NCBI RefSeq assembly: GCF_019602855.1
Contig: NZ_CP080767.1
Location: forward strand, 3,829,426 to 3,893,425
Reading direction: 5' to 3'
Length of the DNA stretch: 64,000 bases
Source: Cupriavidus pinatubonensis
GTDB lineage: Bacteria; Pseudomonadota; Gammaproteobacteria; Burkholderiales; Burkholderiaceae
Positions 43,869 through 52,896 of this stretch are shown one piece after another. Made by a program: the position numbers and the translations under genes. The notes under the pieces were generated by a model, which ran no database searches, was not told where the DNA came from, and saw only the letters and a program-made list of their open reading frames with translations. Numbering within the stretch: position 1 is the first letter of the stretch; each line of letters starts with the position of its first letter.

Positions 43869-44717
43869 TCAAAACCTGTAAGACGCCGCCAGATAAAACA
43901 CAATGGGATTCGGCTCCAGCTTCGTTTTTGACGTCGACAACACCGTCCCATCCGACGCCTTGATCGTCATCGTCGACGTCGTCGACAGCGGGATATAGGT
44001 GACCGAAGCCGTCAGCCCCCAGTGTTCATTGAAGTTGTACGTGCCCCCCACGTTGAACACCGGTGCCCACGACGACGACGCGTCTGCATGCACGGAGGTC
44101 GGTCCAGGGATCCCTGCGCCAGCGGCAAGGATCGCGCCGAGGTTGCTGTTGACCGAAGCGGAAAAGGCAGGGTTCACTTCGATGTTGGTGTAGAAGTTGT
44201 ACGAAAGCCCCAGCCCGACGAACGGCCGGAAGCTCGCGGTTGGCGTCAGGAAGTGGTATTGCACCATGGCGGCTGGGCTCCACTGGCGTGCCTTGGTGAT
44301 GATCGGGTTGAGCGCCGGGTCGCCCAGGCTCTGCCGGCCCAGCGCCCCGGCCGGACCTGGCGGAATCAGTTCTCCATGGCCGTAAATCTTGAACTCCGGC
44401 GGAATGCCGCCGACCGCGGTCAGTGCGATATGGTCGGTGAAGAAATGGCTGAAGGTGAAGCCGACCGTATTGGCATTGGACGTCGACAGGCTGCTGCCTG
44501 GTGCGCTGAAAGTGGATGGCAGGCCAAGCGGATAGTTGATCGGCACCTGCGCCACCGACGTGGTGAGCGGGTCGCTGTGGCCGCTGGTCTGGACGTTGAA
44601 CCAGCCCGCGGTGACGACGTTGTCGCCGGCCTTCTGCGCGTGGGCCGGCGCGCTCGCCAGCGTCAGCGCGGCGCAGGTTGTCGCAAGGATGATGAAGCGC
44701 TTGTGAATGGCTTGCAT
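43869..44717 (-). CDS. OmpW-family outer-membrane protein
   Basis: A 282-residue protein with a signal peptide (MQAIHKRFIILATTCAALTL then ASAPAHA). The mature part has repeated beta-strands of OmpW style: GDNVVTAGWFNVQ at the start, FTFSHFFTDHIALTAVGGIPPEFKIYGHG, SPAAMVQYHFLTPTASFRPFVGLGLSYNFYTN, HWGLTASVTYIPLSTT and the terminal PIVFYLAASYRF ending in Phe, as needed for outer-membrane assembly. OmpW proteins form an 8-strand barrel for small hydrophobic molecules. A large Ser/Gly-rich insert (about 50-75) is unusual. The start at 44717 is the signal-peptide ATG. It lies 41 nt downstream of the lipoprotein gene at 44759, same strand, so it probably shares its operon. Confidence 0.88.
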   Translation of the reverse strand: MQAIHKRFIILATTCAALTLASAPAHAQKAGDNVVTAGWFNVQTSGHSDPLTTSVAQVPINYPLGLPSTFSAPGSSLSTSNANTVGFTFSHFFTDHIALTAVGGIPPEFKIYGHGELIPPGPAGALGRQSLGDPALNPIITKARQWSPAAMVQYHFLTPTASFRPFVGLGLSYNFYTNIEVNPAFSASVNSNLGAILAAGAGIPGPTSVHADASSSWAPVFNVGGTYNFNEHWGLTASVTYIPLSTTSTMTIKASDGTVLSTSKTKLEPNPIVFYLAASYRF

Positions 44718-44758
44718 ATGGTGTCCCCGGTCGATCGAATAGGTTGCGTCCATGCCGC

Positions 44759-46048
44759 TTATTGCACGAAGGCCCCGACCGTGAAGTACGGGCCGCTGCT
44801 GCGCGATTCCAGGAAGCCGAATGCGCCGCCGGTGAACATCAGCTTGCCGGTGGGTAAGGCGTTGGCCGCGGCGTCCCTGGGCGTGACCCTGACCACGCCC
44901 GGCACGGTTTGTGAATAATCGAGCCGGTACGGCGAAGCCAGGGACGCATCGGCCGGACGGAACGGATCGAGCAGGGTCGCGGCCGCGTCGACCAGCGCCG
45001 TGGTGCGGTAGTCGAAGTTGCTGTCCACGCCGACGTATTCGCCGTTGACGCTTCCCTGCGTGATGGCCACTGACGGCGACATCATGCCGATACCGATTTC
45101 GTCGTCGGCGCCGAGCGGCCCGTAGGTCAGGCTGTCGCTGGCATAGCCGACGCGGATCATGATCGGCACCAGCGCGTCGCGCAGCTTGCCCACGATCAGG
45201 TACGCCTTGCCCAGCGTGCCGCCCATGGTCGGCGGCTGGACCTCCGCCTTGTAGTTGGTGGACAGCAGCGCCCCGCTCGGCTGCGGCACGAAGTTGTTGC
45301 CCTTGCGCGAGCAGGTGCCCGTGACGTTGTCGCACACCGTGAAAGATCCATCGGCGGCGAGCTGCATGCGGTAATCCTGTGCGACCGTCTGGAAATTCTT
45401 TGACGGCACTTCATGAAAGCCCACGCCGTTGTAATAGCCAGCGATCTTTGACAGGTCGGTCTCGGTCTGCGCAAAGCCGATGAACTGGAAGTACGGGAAG
45501 GTGGTGTCCGGCACCGCGCCCGCGCCGCCAATGCCGGCGAAACGGATGCGCGCGCCCGGGATGGTGCCGCCCACCACGCCCATCCCGACGAACAGACGGG
45601 CCGGGCGGTTCGGGTCCAGGCTCGCGCCGTTGAGCCGGAACGCGCACTGGTTGAGCTTCGCGGTGGGCAGACCCGTTTCCTGCGACAGCGAGCCTTCCAT
45701 CACGTTCTGGCCGTTGGTCGGATCGCTGCGCGTCGGCTGCACAGTGCCGGTGGTGCGCGGCACCGATGAGTCCAGGAACGTGACGCGCCACGTAAGCTTC
45801 GCCGTGTCGACCTGCACTTTGACCAGTTCACCCGAGCCGGTGCCACCGGTGAAGGTGGTGGTGTAGTCGAGCGAGGCGGGGCACAGGCGCGTGTCGACGG
45901 CAGTCGGCGCAGCCGGCGCGCTGTCGCTACCGCCGCCTCCGCACGCGGCGAGTCCGGCCGCGGCGGCGACGGTCAGCATGGCGGCGCGCAAGGTGGCGGG
46001 AGCCGGACGGTTTGAGTGAAGCGATCGTGAGCGGTTGCGGGTCTGCAT
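44759..46048 (-). CDS. DUF2957-type lipoprotein (paralogue A)
   Basis: A 429-residue lipoprotein with lipobox LAAC followed by GGGGSDS. The mature part begins with the shared block LCPASLDYTTTFTGGTGSGELVKVQ, also found in the next gene (LCPATLDYGTTFTGGSGAGELVKLR). The resemblance continues (VPRTTGTVQPTR against VPKQPGSVSPTR, and so on), so the two are tandem paralogues. I assign them to the DUF2957 family known in Ralstonia/Cupriavidus; no function is established. The start at 46048 follows AGAGGAG. Its linkage to an OmpW porin suggests a surface or outer-membrane complex. Confidence 0.8.
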   Translation of the reverse strand: MQTRNRSRSLHSNRPAPATLRAAMLTVAAAAGLAACGGGGSDSAPAAPTAVDTRLCPASLDYTTTFTGGTGSGELVKVQVDTAKLTWRVTFLDSSVPRTTGTVQPTRSDPTNGQNVMEGSLSQETGLPTAKLNQCAFRLNGASLDPNRPARLFVGMGVVGGTIPGARIRFAGIGGAGAVPDTTFPYFQFIGFAQTETDLSKIAGYYNGVGFHEVPSKNFQTVAQDYRMQLAADGSFTVCDNVTGTCSRKGNNFVPQPSGALLSTNYKAEVQPPTMGGTLGKAYLIVGKLRDALVPIMIRVGYASDSLTYGPLGADDEIGIGMMSPSVAITQGSVNGEYVGVDSNFDYRTTALVDAAATLLDPFRPADASLASPYRLDYSQTVPGVVRVTPRDAAANALPTGKLMFTGGAFGFLESRSSGPYFTVGAFVQ

Positions 46049-46103
46049 GGCCAGTCTCCTCTGTCGTGTCTTGTTGGCTTTGGGCACGGGTATGGCGGGT
46101 GCG

Positions 46104-47450
46104 TCAGGGGCTCGCGAGCACGCTGACGCGAAAGCTCGGGGTGCCTGTCCCCGCCAGGTGCGCGAACACGCGGCCATTGGCGATCAGCGTGCCGCTGGTG
46201 CCACTGTTGTCAGTGGTGTCCACCATGCCCGCCGTGCCTTGGGTGAAGTCGAGCTGGTAGCCGCCGGTCTGTGTCAGCGTCGACGGGTCGAGCAGGTCCA
46301 CACGGTTGCCGTTGACCAGCGAGAACGTGTACGACAGGTCGCTGCCCGAGCCGATATAACCGCCATTGATCTGGCCGGCAGCCAGCGGCGTCGCGGGCGC
46401 GAGCAGCGCCAGCCCCGATTCGTCATCGACATTGATGTTCGGTGGCAGCGCCGAGATTTGCGCGTAGCCGGCGCGGATCACCAGCGGAATCAGCGCACCG
46501 TTGAGCTTGCCCACCACCATCAGCCCTTTTGCGCGGCTCGCGTTGGTGGCAGTGATGGCTTGGCTGTAGAAGGCCGGGTAGCGGCGGCTGCCGTCGTCAT
46601 TGCTGCTCTCGAACGTGCCATCATCACCGGCGCGCAGCTTCCAATGGTTTCCCGTGGTGACGCAGTTCGCGCCGGTGGCCGTGCAGCTGCCATCAGCGTT
46701 AAGCGTTTCAGTCGTGCGGGCCGTGGCGGGCGTGAAGTGCGAGGAGGCCGTCAGCGATCCACCCGACGGCACCTGGTGGTAGCCGAGCACGTTGTAGGAG
46801 CCGGCTACCTTGCTGAAATCGGTCTCGGTCTCTGCGAAGGCGAGCACCGGATAGATCGGGAACGTGGTCGCGGGAATCGCGCCGATGCCCAGCACGCCCG
46901 GATAGGAAATTGTCGCGCCCGGAACGCCGCCACCCGCGACGCCGTTGCCAAGGAAAATCACAGGCGGATGGGCGGGATCGACGAGCGCCTGCGAACTGCC
47001 GTCAGAGGCGGTCGCGTTCTGCAGCACGACCGCGCAACGGTTCTGCTCCGCGGTCGGCAGCGAAGTCATGTTGGCGATCGTGCCGGTGAACCTGACGCCG
47101 GCGCGCGTGGGGCTCACGCTGCCGGGCTGCTTCGGCACCGGCGACTCCAGGATGTCGAGCTGGAAGGTGTGCGCCGAGGTATCGAAGCGCAGCTTCACCA
47201 GTTCACCGGCGCCAGAGCCGCCAGTGAAGGTCGTGCCGTAGTCGAGCGTGGCGGGACACAGCGGCCCCGGCGGCACGCCGTTGCGGATCGGCCCCGATAC
47301 CGGGCAGCTGCTATTGCTCGCGCATTGCGTGTTGGGACTGCTCGTGGTGGCGGAGCTGCCGCCGTCACCGCCGCCGCAGGCGCTCAGCAGCATCGCGATG
47401 CTGACCCCGGATACTGCGAAGGTCCTGCGTCGAAGCCTGGACATCGTCAT
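46104..47450 (-). CDS. DUF2957-type lipoprotein (paralogue B)
   Basis: A 448-residue lipoprotein, upstream member of the tandem pair. The signal peptide ends LLSAC (lipobox) and is followed by GGGDGGSS and a Cys-containing Ser/Asn linker (NTQCASNSSCPVSG). The domain then runs from LCPATLDYGTTFTGG with NRCAVVLQNATA and many beta-like segments. Ribosome site AAGGAG lies 9 nt before the ATG at 47450. The gap to paralogue A is 55 nt. Both proteins share a Cys pair at equivalent positions. No enzyme motif is visible. Confidence 0.8.
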   Translation of the reverse strand: MTMSRLRRRTFAVSGVSIAMLLSACGGGDGGSSATTSSPNTQCASNSSCPVSGPIRNGVPPGPLCPATLDYGTTFTGGSGAGELVKLRFDTSAHTFQLDILESPVPKQPGSVSPTRAGVRFTGTIANMTSLPTAEQNRCAVVLQNATASDGSSQALVDPAHPPVIFLGNGVAGGGVPGATISYPGVLGIGAIPATTFPIYPVLAFAETETDFSKVAGSYNVLGYHQVPSGGSLTASSHFTPATARTTETLNADGSCTATGANCVTTGNHWKLRAGDDGTFESSNDDGSRRYPAFYSQAITATNASRAKGLMVVGKLNGALIPLVIRAGYAQISALPPNINVDDESGLALLAPATPLAAGQINGGYIGSGSDLSYTFSLVNGNRVDLLDPSTLTQTGGYQLDFTQGTAGMVDTTDNSGTSGTLIANGRVFAHLAGTGTPSFRVSVLASP

Positions 47451-47824
47451 GGCTTGTCTCCTTGTCTTGTGTAAAAACGCTGGCCTGTTGTCGCCCTTGC
47501 AGTCGTGCATCGGGTCGGACGACTCTCGCCGCCGGCGTGTTTGAGCGTCAATAGAGCGGCCGTTCCAAACATGGCCGGCGGTTCTGAGTGCGTGGCACGG
47601 CAAGCGTTGGGCGGCGGCATTGAAACTGTTGCGCGTGCCGCACGCGTCGTCTGTTTGAATTTGCGTGCGGACGGTCAGAAGCGGTAACCGGGCTCATCGA
47701 AGGAATGGCGCACGGCCTTCCCGAACAAGATCTTTTTCGCGATGCAGCCGTAGGTGTCCCACGCGCGCTTGACGCGCGGGAAACGGCCGCTTCAGTTCGG
47801 AACGGTCACCGCGTCCGGGAGCCG
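47451..47824. other. Gene-free spacer before the lipoprotein operon
   Basis: 374 nt between the TetR gene end and the lipoprotein start. It should hold the promoter of the leftward lipoprotein/OmpW operon, but no clear -35/-10 pair or repeat stands out. Small open frames here have no ribosome site or recognisable sequence. Confidence 0.4.
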
Positions 47825-48793
47825 CTATGTCCGGGCGCGCATTCGCATCCAGTCATCCAGCGGATTGCTGGGGAACGTCACCGCCGGCTCGCGCGCACGG
47901 ACAGGGACACTCGCGATGGCTGCACGGGCGGTGCCTTCGTTGCGCGCGGCGCGTGCGCCCTGTCGCGGCTTGGCGGCAGCAGCTTCCGCGCGATGGCCGG
48001 CGTCTGCGTTGGCGACGGCATTGGCTGCCGCTATCGCCGCTGCCGCCGCCGTTTCGCGCCCCTGTGCTTGGGCCCGCTGCATCGCCTCGTTGGCGTCGTC
48101 GAGGTCGAACACCGATTGCAGCGACGCCCGCTGCTCGCTGCCGGGTGCGGGGACCCGCAACGCGGCCATGACCATGGCGGTGAGTTGGGCCAGCATGTGC
48201 GCGTCGCTCAGCGGTCGGCCCTGAGCAAAGGCGGACATGAGGTTGGAAATGTCGTCGCTGGCCAGTACGCCGGCCAGGGCCTTGAGCGAGAACTGCAGCC
48301 GCCAGCCCAGTTCATGGCGCGGCTGCTCGGGCAATGCGCGCGAGAACGCATCGAAGAAGCGCTTGTACACCGTCGCGCAATGCTCCATCAGGTAAGACTG
48401 GATGAAGGGCGAGGTGTCGGCGTGCACGCGTCCGAGCAGGCGCAGGAATGAAGGGCCGCCCACGGCCGGATTGCGCGCCATCTGCAGTGCGGGCACGAAC
48501 AGCGCGCCCATCACGTGCTCGCAGCGGATGCGGTGGCCGGGCCAATGCGCTTCGCAGGCATCCAGCAGCGCCAGGCGGCGTGCGTTGAGCGGACCCAGGC
48601 GCCGGCCGAGCACGGCCTGCATCATGATGTCCTTGCTGCCGAAGTGGTAGTTCACGGCGGCCAGATTGACCATGGCGCGGGACGTGACTTGCCTCAGTGA
48701 GGTGGCTTCGTAGCCGACCTCGATGAACAACTTTTCCGTGGCGTCGAGAATGCGAGCCTTGGTGTCTCCTGCCGTGCTTTTGCCGGTCTTCAT
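47825..48793 (-). CDS. TetR-family regulator with Ala-rich C-terminal tail
   Basis: A 322-residue TetR protein, about 100 longer than usual. The DNA-binding domain is TKARILDATEKLFIEVGYEATSLRQVTSRAMVNLAAVNYHFGSKDIMMQAVL, close in style to PsrA-type fatty-acid regulators, followed by the common RRLGPLNARRLALLD linker. The ligand domain ends near residue 220. The remaining ~100 residues are Ala/Arg-rich (AAAAAIAAANAVANADAG) and low in complexity. The start at 48793 (MKTGKSTAGD) is an ATG; the longer frame needs a TTG. It lies upstream of the DUF2957 operon on the same strand and could control it. Confidence 0.87.
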   Translation of the reverse strand: MKTGKSTAGDTKARILDATEKLFIEVGYEATSLRQVTSRAMVNLAAVNYHFGSKDIMMQAVLGRRLGPLNARRLALLDACEAHWPGHRIRCEHVMGALFVPALQMARNPAVGGPSFLRLLGRVHADTSPFIQSYLMEHCATVYKRFFDAFSRALPEQPRHELGWRLQFSLKALAGVLASDDISNLMSAFAQGRPLSDAHMLAQLTAMVMAALRVPAPGSEQRASLQSVFDLDDANEAMQRAQAQGRETAAAAAIAAANAVANADAGHRAEAAAAKPRQGARAARNEGTARAAIASVPVRAREPAVTFPSNPLDDWMRMRART

Positions 48794-49119
48794 GGGGGCG
48801 AGTCTCTTTGTACTGCGATGAACCCCTTGCAATCGACTACCCTGGTTTTACTCCGTGCTCTGTCGGCATACGGATGCTTGAAACAGGTGAATGAAGCGTA
48901 TCCCACGCGTTCGGGCGTTTCACAAGCGTGGAATTCGAATGCCTGCTCTAATTCGCCTGTTCTGTGGGCTATCGCGCAACATTGTCGGAGCGCGTGGCTA
49001 TCTGGCATGGGCCGAGGATGCCTGCCGCAAAAAACATGGGCGCTGGCCCGTCCTTCGGGCCGCCGCGAATTGTGCCGATAATGCGGTCATCCGCGCCTCA
49101 AGACCCGATCGCTGATCTC
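48794..49119. other. Divergent spacer between the TetR and LysR genes
   Basis: 326 nt with no convincing gene. The LysR frame stays open upstream to 48964 with possible starts at 49081 and earlier, but that leader is unlike the family. No strong repeat or terminator was seen. Confidence 0.35.
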
Positions 49120-50070
49120 ATGCACATCCGCTGGCTCGAAGACTTCATCTGCCTCGCCCAGGCCGGCAGCCTCGCGCGCGCGGCCGAACTGCGCAACGTC
49201 ACGCCGCCGGCGTTCGGGCGGCGCATGCAGGCGCTCGAAGTCTGGGCGGGCGCGCCGCTGATCGACCGCAGCGCGTTTCCGGTACGCCTGACCGCCGAGG
49301 GCCGGCAGTTCCTTGAAGCCGCACAAAACGCGCTGCAAACGCTAGAGGACGCACGCCTCGCACTGCGCACCGCCCATCGCGCCGATGCCAGCACCCTGAC
49401 CATCGCCACCGGCAAGACGCTCGCGCGCTCGATGGTGCCGGCGTGGCTCGCAGGCCTGCGGCGGGTGCTGGGCCATGACAAGGCGGCAGCGGGCTTCCGC
49501 ACGCGCCTGTCGACGTTTCCGATGCACGATGCGCTCGCGATGTTCACCGAAGGCGATGCCGATTTCCTGCTGTGCTACAGCCCTCCGGATATCCCGGTGA
49601 TGCTCGACGACGCGCGCTACCGTTTCCACATGGTGGGCGTGGAGCGGCTGGTATGCGTGAGCGCCGCCGATGCGCGCGGCGCGCCGGAGTTCCGATTGCA
49701 GGCCGCCAAGGGCGGCGCCCGCACGGCGCCCACGCCGATGATCGCCTACGCAGATAGCCTGACGCTCGGCCGCATGGTCAACCAGGAAATCGCGCGCCGC
49801 AAGCTTGCCAGCCGGCTCGACGTGATCGCCGTCAGCGACTTTGCCGAGTCGGTGCACGAGATGGTGCGCCAGCGCATGGGGCTGGCATGGCTGCCGGCGC
49901 GGCTGATCGCGGACGATCTCCATGCGGGGCGGCTGGTGCGCGCGACAGCGGGTCGCAGTGCGGAGGAGGTGGATCTGGCACTGGAGATCCGCCTGTACCG
50001 CCAGCGTGCGCCGATGCGGCCACTGGCGGAGGCGTTCTGGGAAGCCGCGGTCAGCGAGCCGCGCAGCTGA
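49120..50070 (+). CDS. LysR-family regulator of the adjacent transporter/deacylase genes
   Basis: A 316-residue LysR-type regulator starting MHIRWLEDFICLAQAGSLARAAELRNVTPPAFGRRMQALEVWAG, a DNA-binding domain of the HypT/YjiE-like branch, in which oxidant- and ligand-responsive members occur. The effector domain follows, with DADFLLCYSPPDIPVMLDD and a RMGLAWLPARLIADDL motif. The ATG at 49120 is chosen by homology of the N-terminus; ATG 49081 is possible. It lies 109 nt before the Bug receptor gene on the same strand and probably controls that gene and the deacylase. Confidence 0.88.
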   Translation: MHIRWLEDFICLAQAGSLARAAELRNVTPPAFGRRMQALEVWAGAPLIDRSAFPVRLTAEGRQFLEAAQNALQTLEDARLALRTAHRADASTLTIATGKTLARSMVPAWLAGLRRVLGHDKAAAGFRTRLSTFPMHDALAMFTEGDADFLLCYSPPDIPVMLDDARYRFHMVGVERLVCVSAADARGAPEFRLQAAKGGARTAPTPMIAYADSLTLGRMVNQEIARRKLASRLDVIAVSDFAESVHEMVRQRMGLAWLPARLIADDLHAGRLVRATAGRSAEEVDLALEIRLYRQRAPMRPLAEAFWEAAVSEPRS

Positions 50071-50179
50071 GGCATTGCCGAATTGGCAACCCTCCTTGCC
50101 AAAGGCGCAAGCCGCCGCCTGGCGCGCTCACTACCATCAGGCCAGCGTCGACCCCATTCCAAAAAATCCGATCCGAGCC

Positions 50180-51157
50180 ATGACCACTAAGACCACCCTG
50201 CTGCGCGCGGCCTCCGCCGCTACCCTCGCCCTTTCCACACTGGCCGCGCATGCCAGTGGCTGGCCGACCAAGCCGATCACGCTGGTCGTGGGTTACACGG
50301 CCGGCGGCAGTGTCGATCTGGTCGCACGCACGGTCGCCCCCGAACTGGGCAAGCGTCTGGGGCAAAGCGTGGTCATCGAAAACCTCGGCGGCGCGGGCGG
50401 CGCCATCGGTGCGTCCAAGGTGGTCAAGGCCGAGGCCGATGGCTACACGCTGTTGCTGGGATCGGGCAGTGAAGTGTCGATCGCGCGCCTGACCAACCCG
50501 GCGGTGCGCTACGACGGCGAGAAGGACCTGGCGCCGATCACCTTCGTCGGCACGCAGCCGATGGTGCTGGTCGGCAAGACCGCGCTGTCGGCGAAGAATG
50601 CCGCCGAGCTGATCGAGCTGGCCAAAGCGCAGCCGGGCAAGCTGTCGTATGCGTCGTCGGGTGTGGGCACGCCGCTGAACCTGGCGGGTGAACTGATCAA
50701 GCAGCAGGGCAAGGTCAACATCACGCATGTGCCGTACAAGGGTGCCTCGGCCATGGCCACCGACCTGCTCGGCGGCCAGATCGACCTCGCGGTGATGGTG
50801 CTGTCCTCGGCGCTTCCGCATATCCAGGCCGGTCGCGTGAAGGCTTATGGCGTGACGGAGGCAAAGCGTTCCGGCGTGGCGCCGAACGTGCCGGCGCTGG
50901 CGGAAACCCCTGCGCTCAAGGGCGTGGACATGGGCGTGTGGTTCGGCCTGATGGGCCCGGCGGGCACGCCGCGCCCGGTCATCGACCGCCTGAACACCGA
51001 AATGCAGGCCGTGCTGGCCATGCCCGACGTGAAGAAGAAGCTCGCCGAAGCCGGCGTGGAAGTGGCCCCGGGCAATCCGGCGCAGTTCGGCGCGTTTATC
51101 AAGCGCGAGACCGGCCGCTACCGCACCATCGTTCAGACCGCAGGCATCCGCGAATAA
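50180..51157 (+). CDS. Orphan Bug-type substrate-binding protein (TctC family)
   Basis: A 325-residue periplasmic receptor. The signal peptide ends in AAHASG, followed by WPTKPITLVVGYTAGGSVDLVARTVAPELGKRLGQSVVIENLGGAGGAIGASKV, the defining Bug N-terminus. VPYKGASAMATDLLGGQIDLAV and FGLMGPAGTPRPVIDRLN complete the family signature. No TctA/TctB genes are near, as is usual for Bug proteins in this family, which outnumber permeases. The neighbouring M14 deacylase suggests an N-acyl amino acid or amide as ligand (inference). ATG 50180 starts the signal peptide. Confidence 0.92.
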   Translation: MTTKTTLLRAASAATLALSTLAAHASGWPTKPITLVVGYTAGGSVDLVARTVAPELGKRLGQSVVIENLGGAGGAIGASKVVKAEADGYTLLLGSGSEVSIARLTNPAVRYDGEKDLAPITFVGTQPMVLVGKTALSAKNAAELIELAKAQPGKLSYASSGVGTPLNLAGELIKQQGKVNITHVPYKGASAMATDLLGGQIDLAVMVLSSALPHIQAGRVKAYGVTEAKRSGVAPNVPALAETPALKGVDMGVWFGLMGPAGTPRPVIDRLNTEMQAVLAMPDVKKKLAEAGVEVAPGNPAQFGAFIKRETGRYRTIVQTAGIRE

Positions 51158-51183
51158 GCCGTCATCCAGCAGCACAACCCAGC

Positions 51184-52158
51184 ATGAACAACGAATCCCT
51201 TACCTTGGACGCCTATCCCGTCGAGGTCGAATTCCCGGATATCCGCCCGTATGCCGAGGGCAACTGCGGCATCCCTTACGTGTTCACGTTCGACAGCGGC
51301 GTGGCCGGCCCGCATGTGATGGTCAACGCGCTCACACACGGCAATGAAGTGTGTGGCGCCATCACCGTGAAAGGCTTGCTCGACGCCGGTGTGAAGCCGC
51401 GCCGCGGCCGCGTGACGTTCGCGTTTGCGAACGTGGACGCGTATGCGTGCTTCGACCCGGCCCGGCCCGATGCCTCGCGTTTCGTCGATCAGGATTTCAA
51501 CCGCGTGTGGACGTCGGCAGTGCTGGATGACGCAAGCCGCGATTCGTCCGAATTGCGCCGCGCGCGCGCCATGCGTCCGGTGATCGACACCGTGGACCTG
51601 CTGCTCGACCTGCACTCGATGCACGAGAAGAGCCGCCCGCTGATCGTGTCCGGCCCGCTCGACAAGGGCATCGCACTGGCTCGCGCGCTTGGCGCGCCGG
51701 CCGACGTGATCGTCGACGAAGGCCATCCGGAAGGCCGGCGCATGCGCGACTACGCGGATTTCGGCGATCCGGCCAGCGCGCGCAATGCACTGCTGATCGA
51801 ATGCGGCCAGCATTGGGAGACGTCTGCGGTCACGGTTGCGCGGGATAGCGCGGCACGCTTTCTGCTGAATGCGGGCGTGATCGATGCCCAGGATGTGCCG
51901 ACTGGCTGGCTGCAACCGCTGCCCGCCACGCAGCGAGTGGTACGCGTGACCGAGCCTGTCGTCGCCAACAGCATGGACTTCCGCTTCGCCGGCCCTTACA
52001 CCGGACTGGAGACCTTCATGGAGGCCGGCACCGTGATCGGCTGGTGCGACGGCGAGCCGGTGGTGACGCCCTATCCGAACTGCGTGCTGGTGATGCCGTC
52101 GCTGCGGCAGCTTCGCCCCGGCGTGACGGTGGTGCGCCTGGGGCAGCTGGAAGCCTGA
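51184..52158 (+). CDS. M14-family zinc deacylase (succinylglutamate desuccinylase/aspartoacylase type)
   Basis: A 324-residue zinc hydrolase of the AstE/AspA branch of M14. Zinc ligands are His52 and Glu55 in THGNE and His144 in DLHSM; the general base is probably Glu206 in LIECGQHWE. DQDFNRVW holds the substrate Arg. The enzyme would remove an acyl group from an N-acyl amino acid. It lies 26 nt after the Bug receptor gene, forming a take-up-and-cleave pair. No signal peptide is present, so it acts in the cytoplasm. The substrate is not known. Confidence 0.88.
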   Translation: MNNESLTLDAYPVEVEFPDIRPYAEGNCGIPYVFTFDSGVAGPHVMVNALTHGNEVCGAITVKGLLDAGVKPRRGRVTFAFANVDAYACFDPARPDASRFVDQDFNRVWTSAVLDDASRDSSELRRARAMRPVIDTVDLLLDLHSMHEKSRPLIVSGPLDKGIALARALGAPADVIVDEGHPEGRRMRDYADFGDPASARNALLIECGQHWETSAVTVARDSAARFLLNAGVIDAQDVPTGWLQPLPATQRVVRVTEPVVANSMDFRFAGPYTGLETFMEAGTVIGWCDGEPVVTPYPNCVLVMPSLRQLRPGVTVVRLGQLEA

Positions 52159-52162
52159 ACGT

Positions 52163-52741
52163 TCAGGACGCGGCGGCGGTGCCTGTCGCCGGCGCCGCCA
52201 CGGGCGTGCCGGCCGGCGGGGGCGGCGGCGGCAGCATGCCCGGGAACAGCTGTTCCACCAGCTCATCGAGCTTTCGCTCCGGCATGACGAAGTTGCTCAG
52301 GTTGATTCCGCCCGCGCTGCGGTTCGCGTTGTAGACCGCCTTGCCCACACGTGCGCCGTTCTGGTACACGATGATGTCCACGCTGTTCAGGAACGACATC
52401 CAGAACCACGCGCTCTTGGCCGAGTACGTCGCCACCAGCGGGCACGACACCACGGGCGCGTACGGCGGCAGCAGCTTCACTTCGAAATTGCGCGCCTGCA
52501 GCGATGCGCGGAACGCGTCGAGATATTCATTGCCGCTGACCGGGTTCGCCACCACGCACAGCAGCGCGCCGTTGGCGCCGTAGTTGCCACGCGGGCCGGC
52601 CGCGACGGTGCTGCCGGCGGGGATCTGGAAGGCGCCGAGCGGGTCGGCCTGCTCGGGCCTGTCCACGGGCATCACGGCCTGGTAGGTGGAGCAGCCGGTA
52701 ATCGTCAGGCCCAGCGCGGCGGCTAGCAGTGCTTTGTTCAT
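52163..52741 (-). CDS. Lipoprotein of unknown function
   Basis: A 192-residue lipoprotein: MNKALLAAALGLTITGCSTYQ has the lipobox ITGC. The body has GNEYLDAFRASLQARNFEVKLLPPYAPVVSCPLVATYSAKSAWFWMSFLNSVDIIVYQNGARVGKAVYN, similar in style to Sbal_3080-type lipoproteins. The C-terminus is Pro/Ala-rich (PPPPPPAGTP). The start at 52741 has AGGAC 8 nt upstream; the longer in-frame start at 52759 precedes it. It is convergent with the deacylase, with 4 nt between stops. Confidence 0.75.
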   Translation of the reverse strand: MNKALLAAALGLTITGCSTYQAVMPVDRPEQADPLGAFQIPAGSTVAAGPRGNYGANGALLCVVANPVSGNEYLDAFRASLQARNFEVKLLPPYAPVVSCPLVATYSAKSAWFWMSFLNSVDIIVYQNGARVGKAVYNANRSAGGINLSNFVMPERKLDELVEQLFPGMLPPPPPPAGTPVAAPATGTAAAS

Positions 52742-52800
52742 GGAGTGTCCTGGAGGCATCGGTGCTCATTGCCGCTTGCGGCAGGCGGAGCATCGGGAAC

Positions 52801-52809
52801 TTATCCACA
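52801..52809 (+). promoter_or_regulatory. Isolated perfect DnaA box
   Basis: TTATCCACA, the consensus DnaA-binding 9-mer, lies 60 nt upstream of the leftward lipoprotein gene start. It may be a chance match, but perfect copies are rare in G+C-rich DNA; others lie at 14973, 16185 and, in reverse, at 63765. Confidence 0.35.
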
Positions 52810-52896
52810 CACTGTATGCGCTGGCGCCACGCGCCAATAGCCGGAACAGAGGCGCAAAACCGGCGCTCCTGCCCGGTCTCTGCGCCGTGCGGCGTT

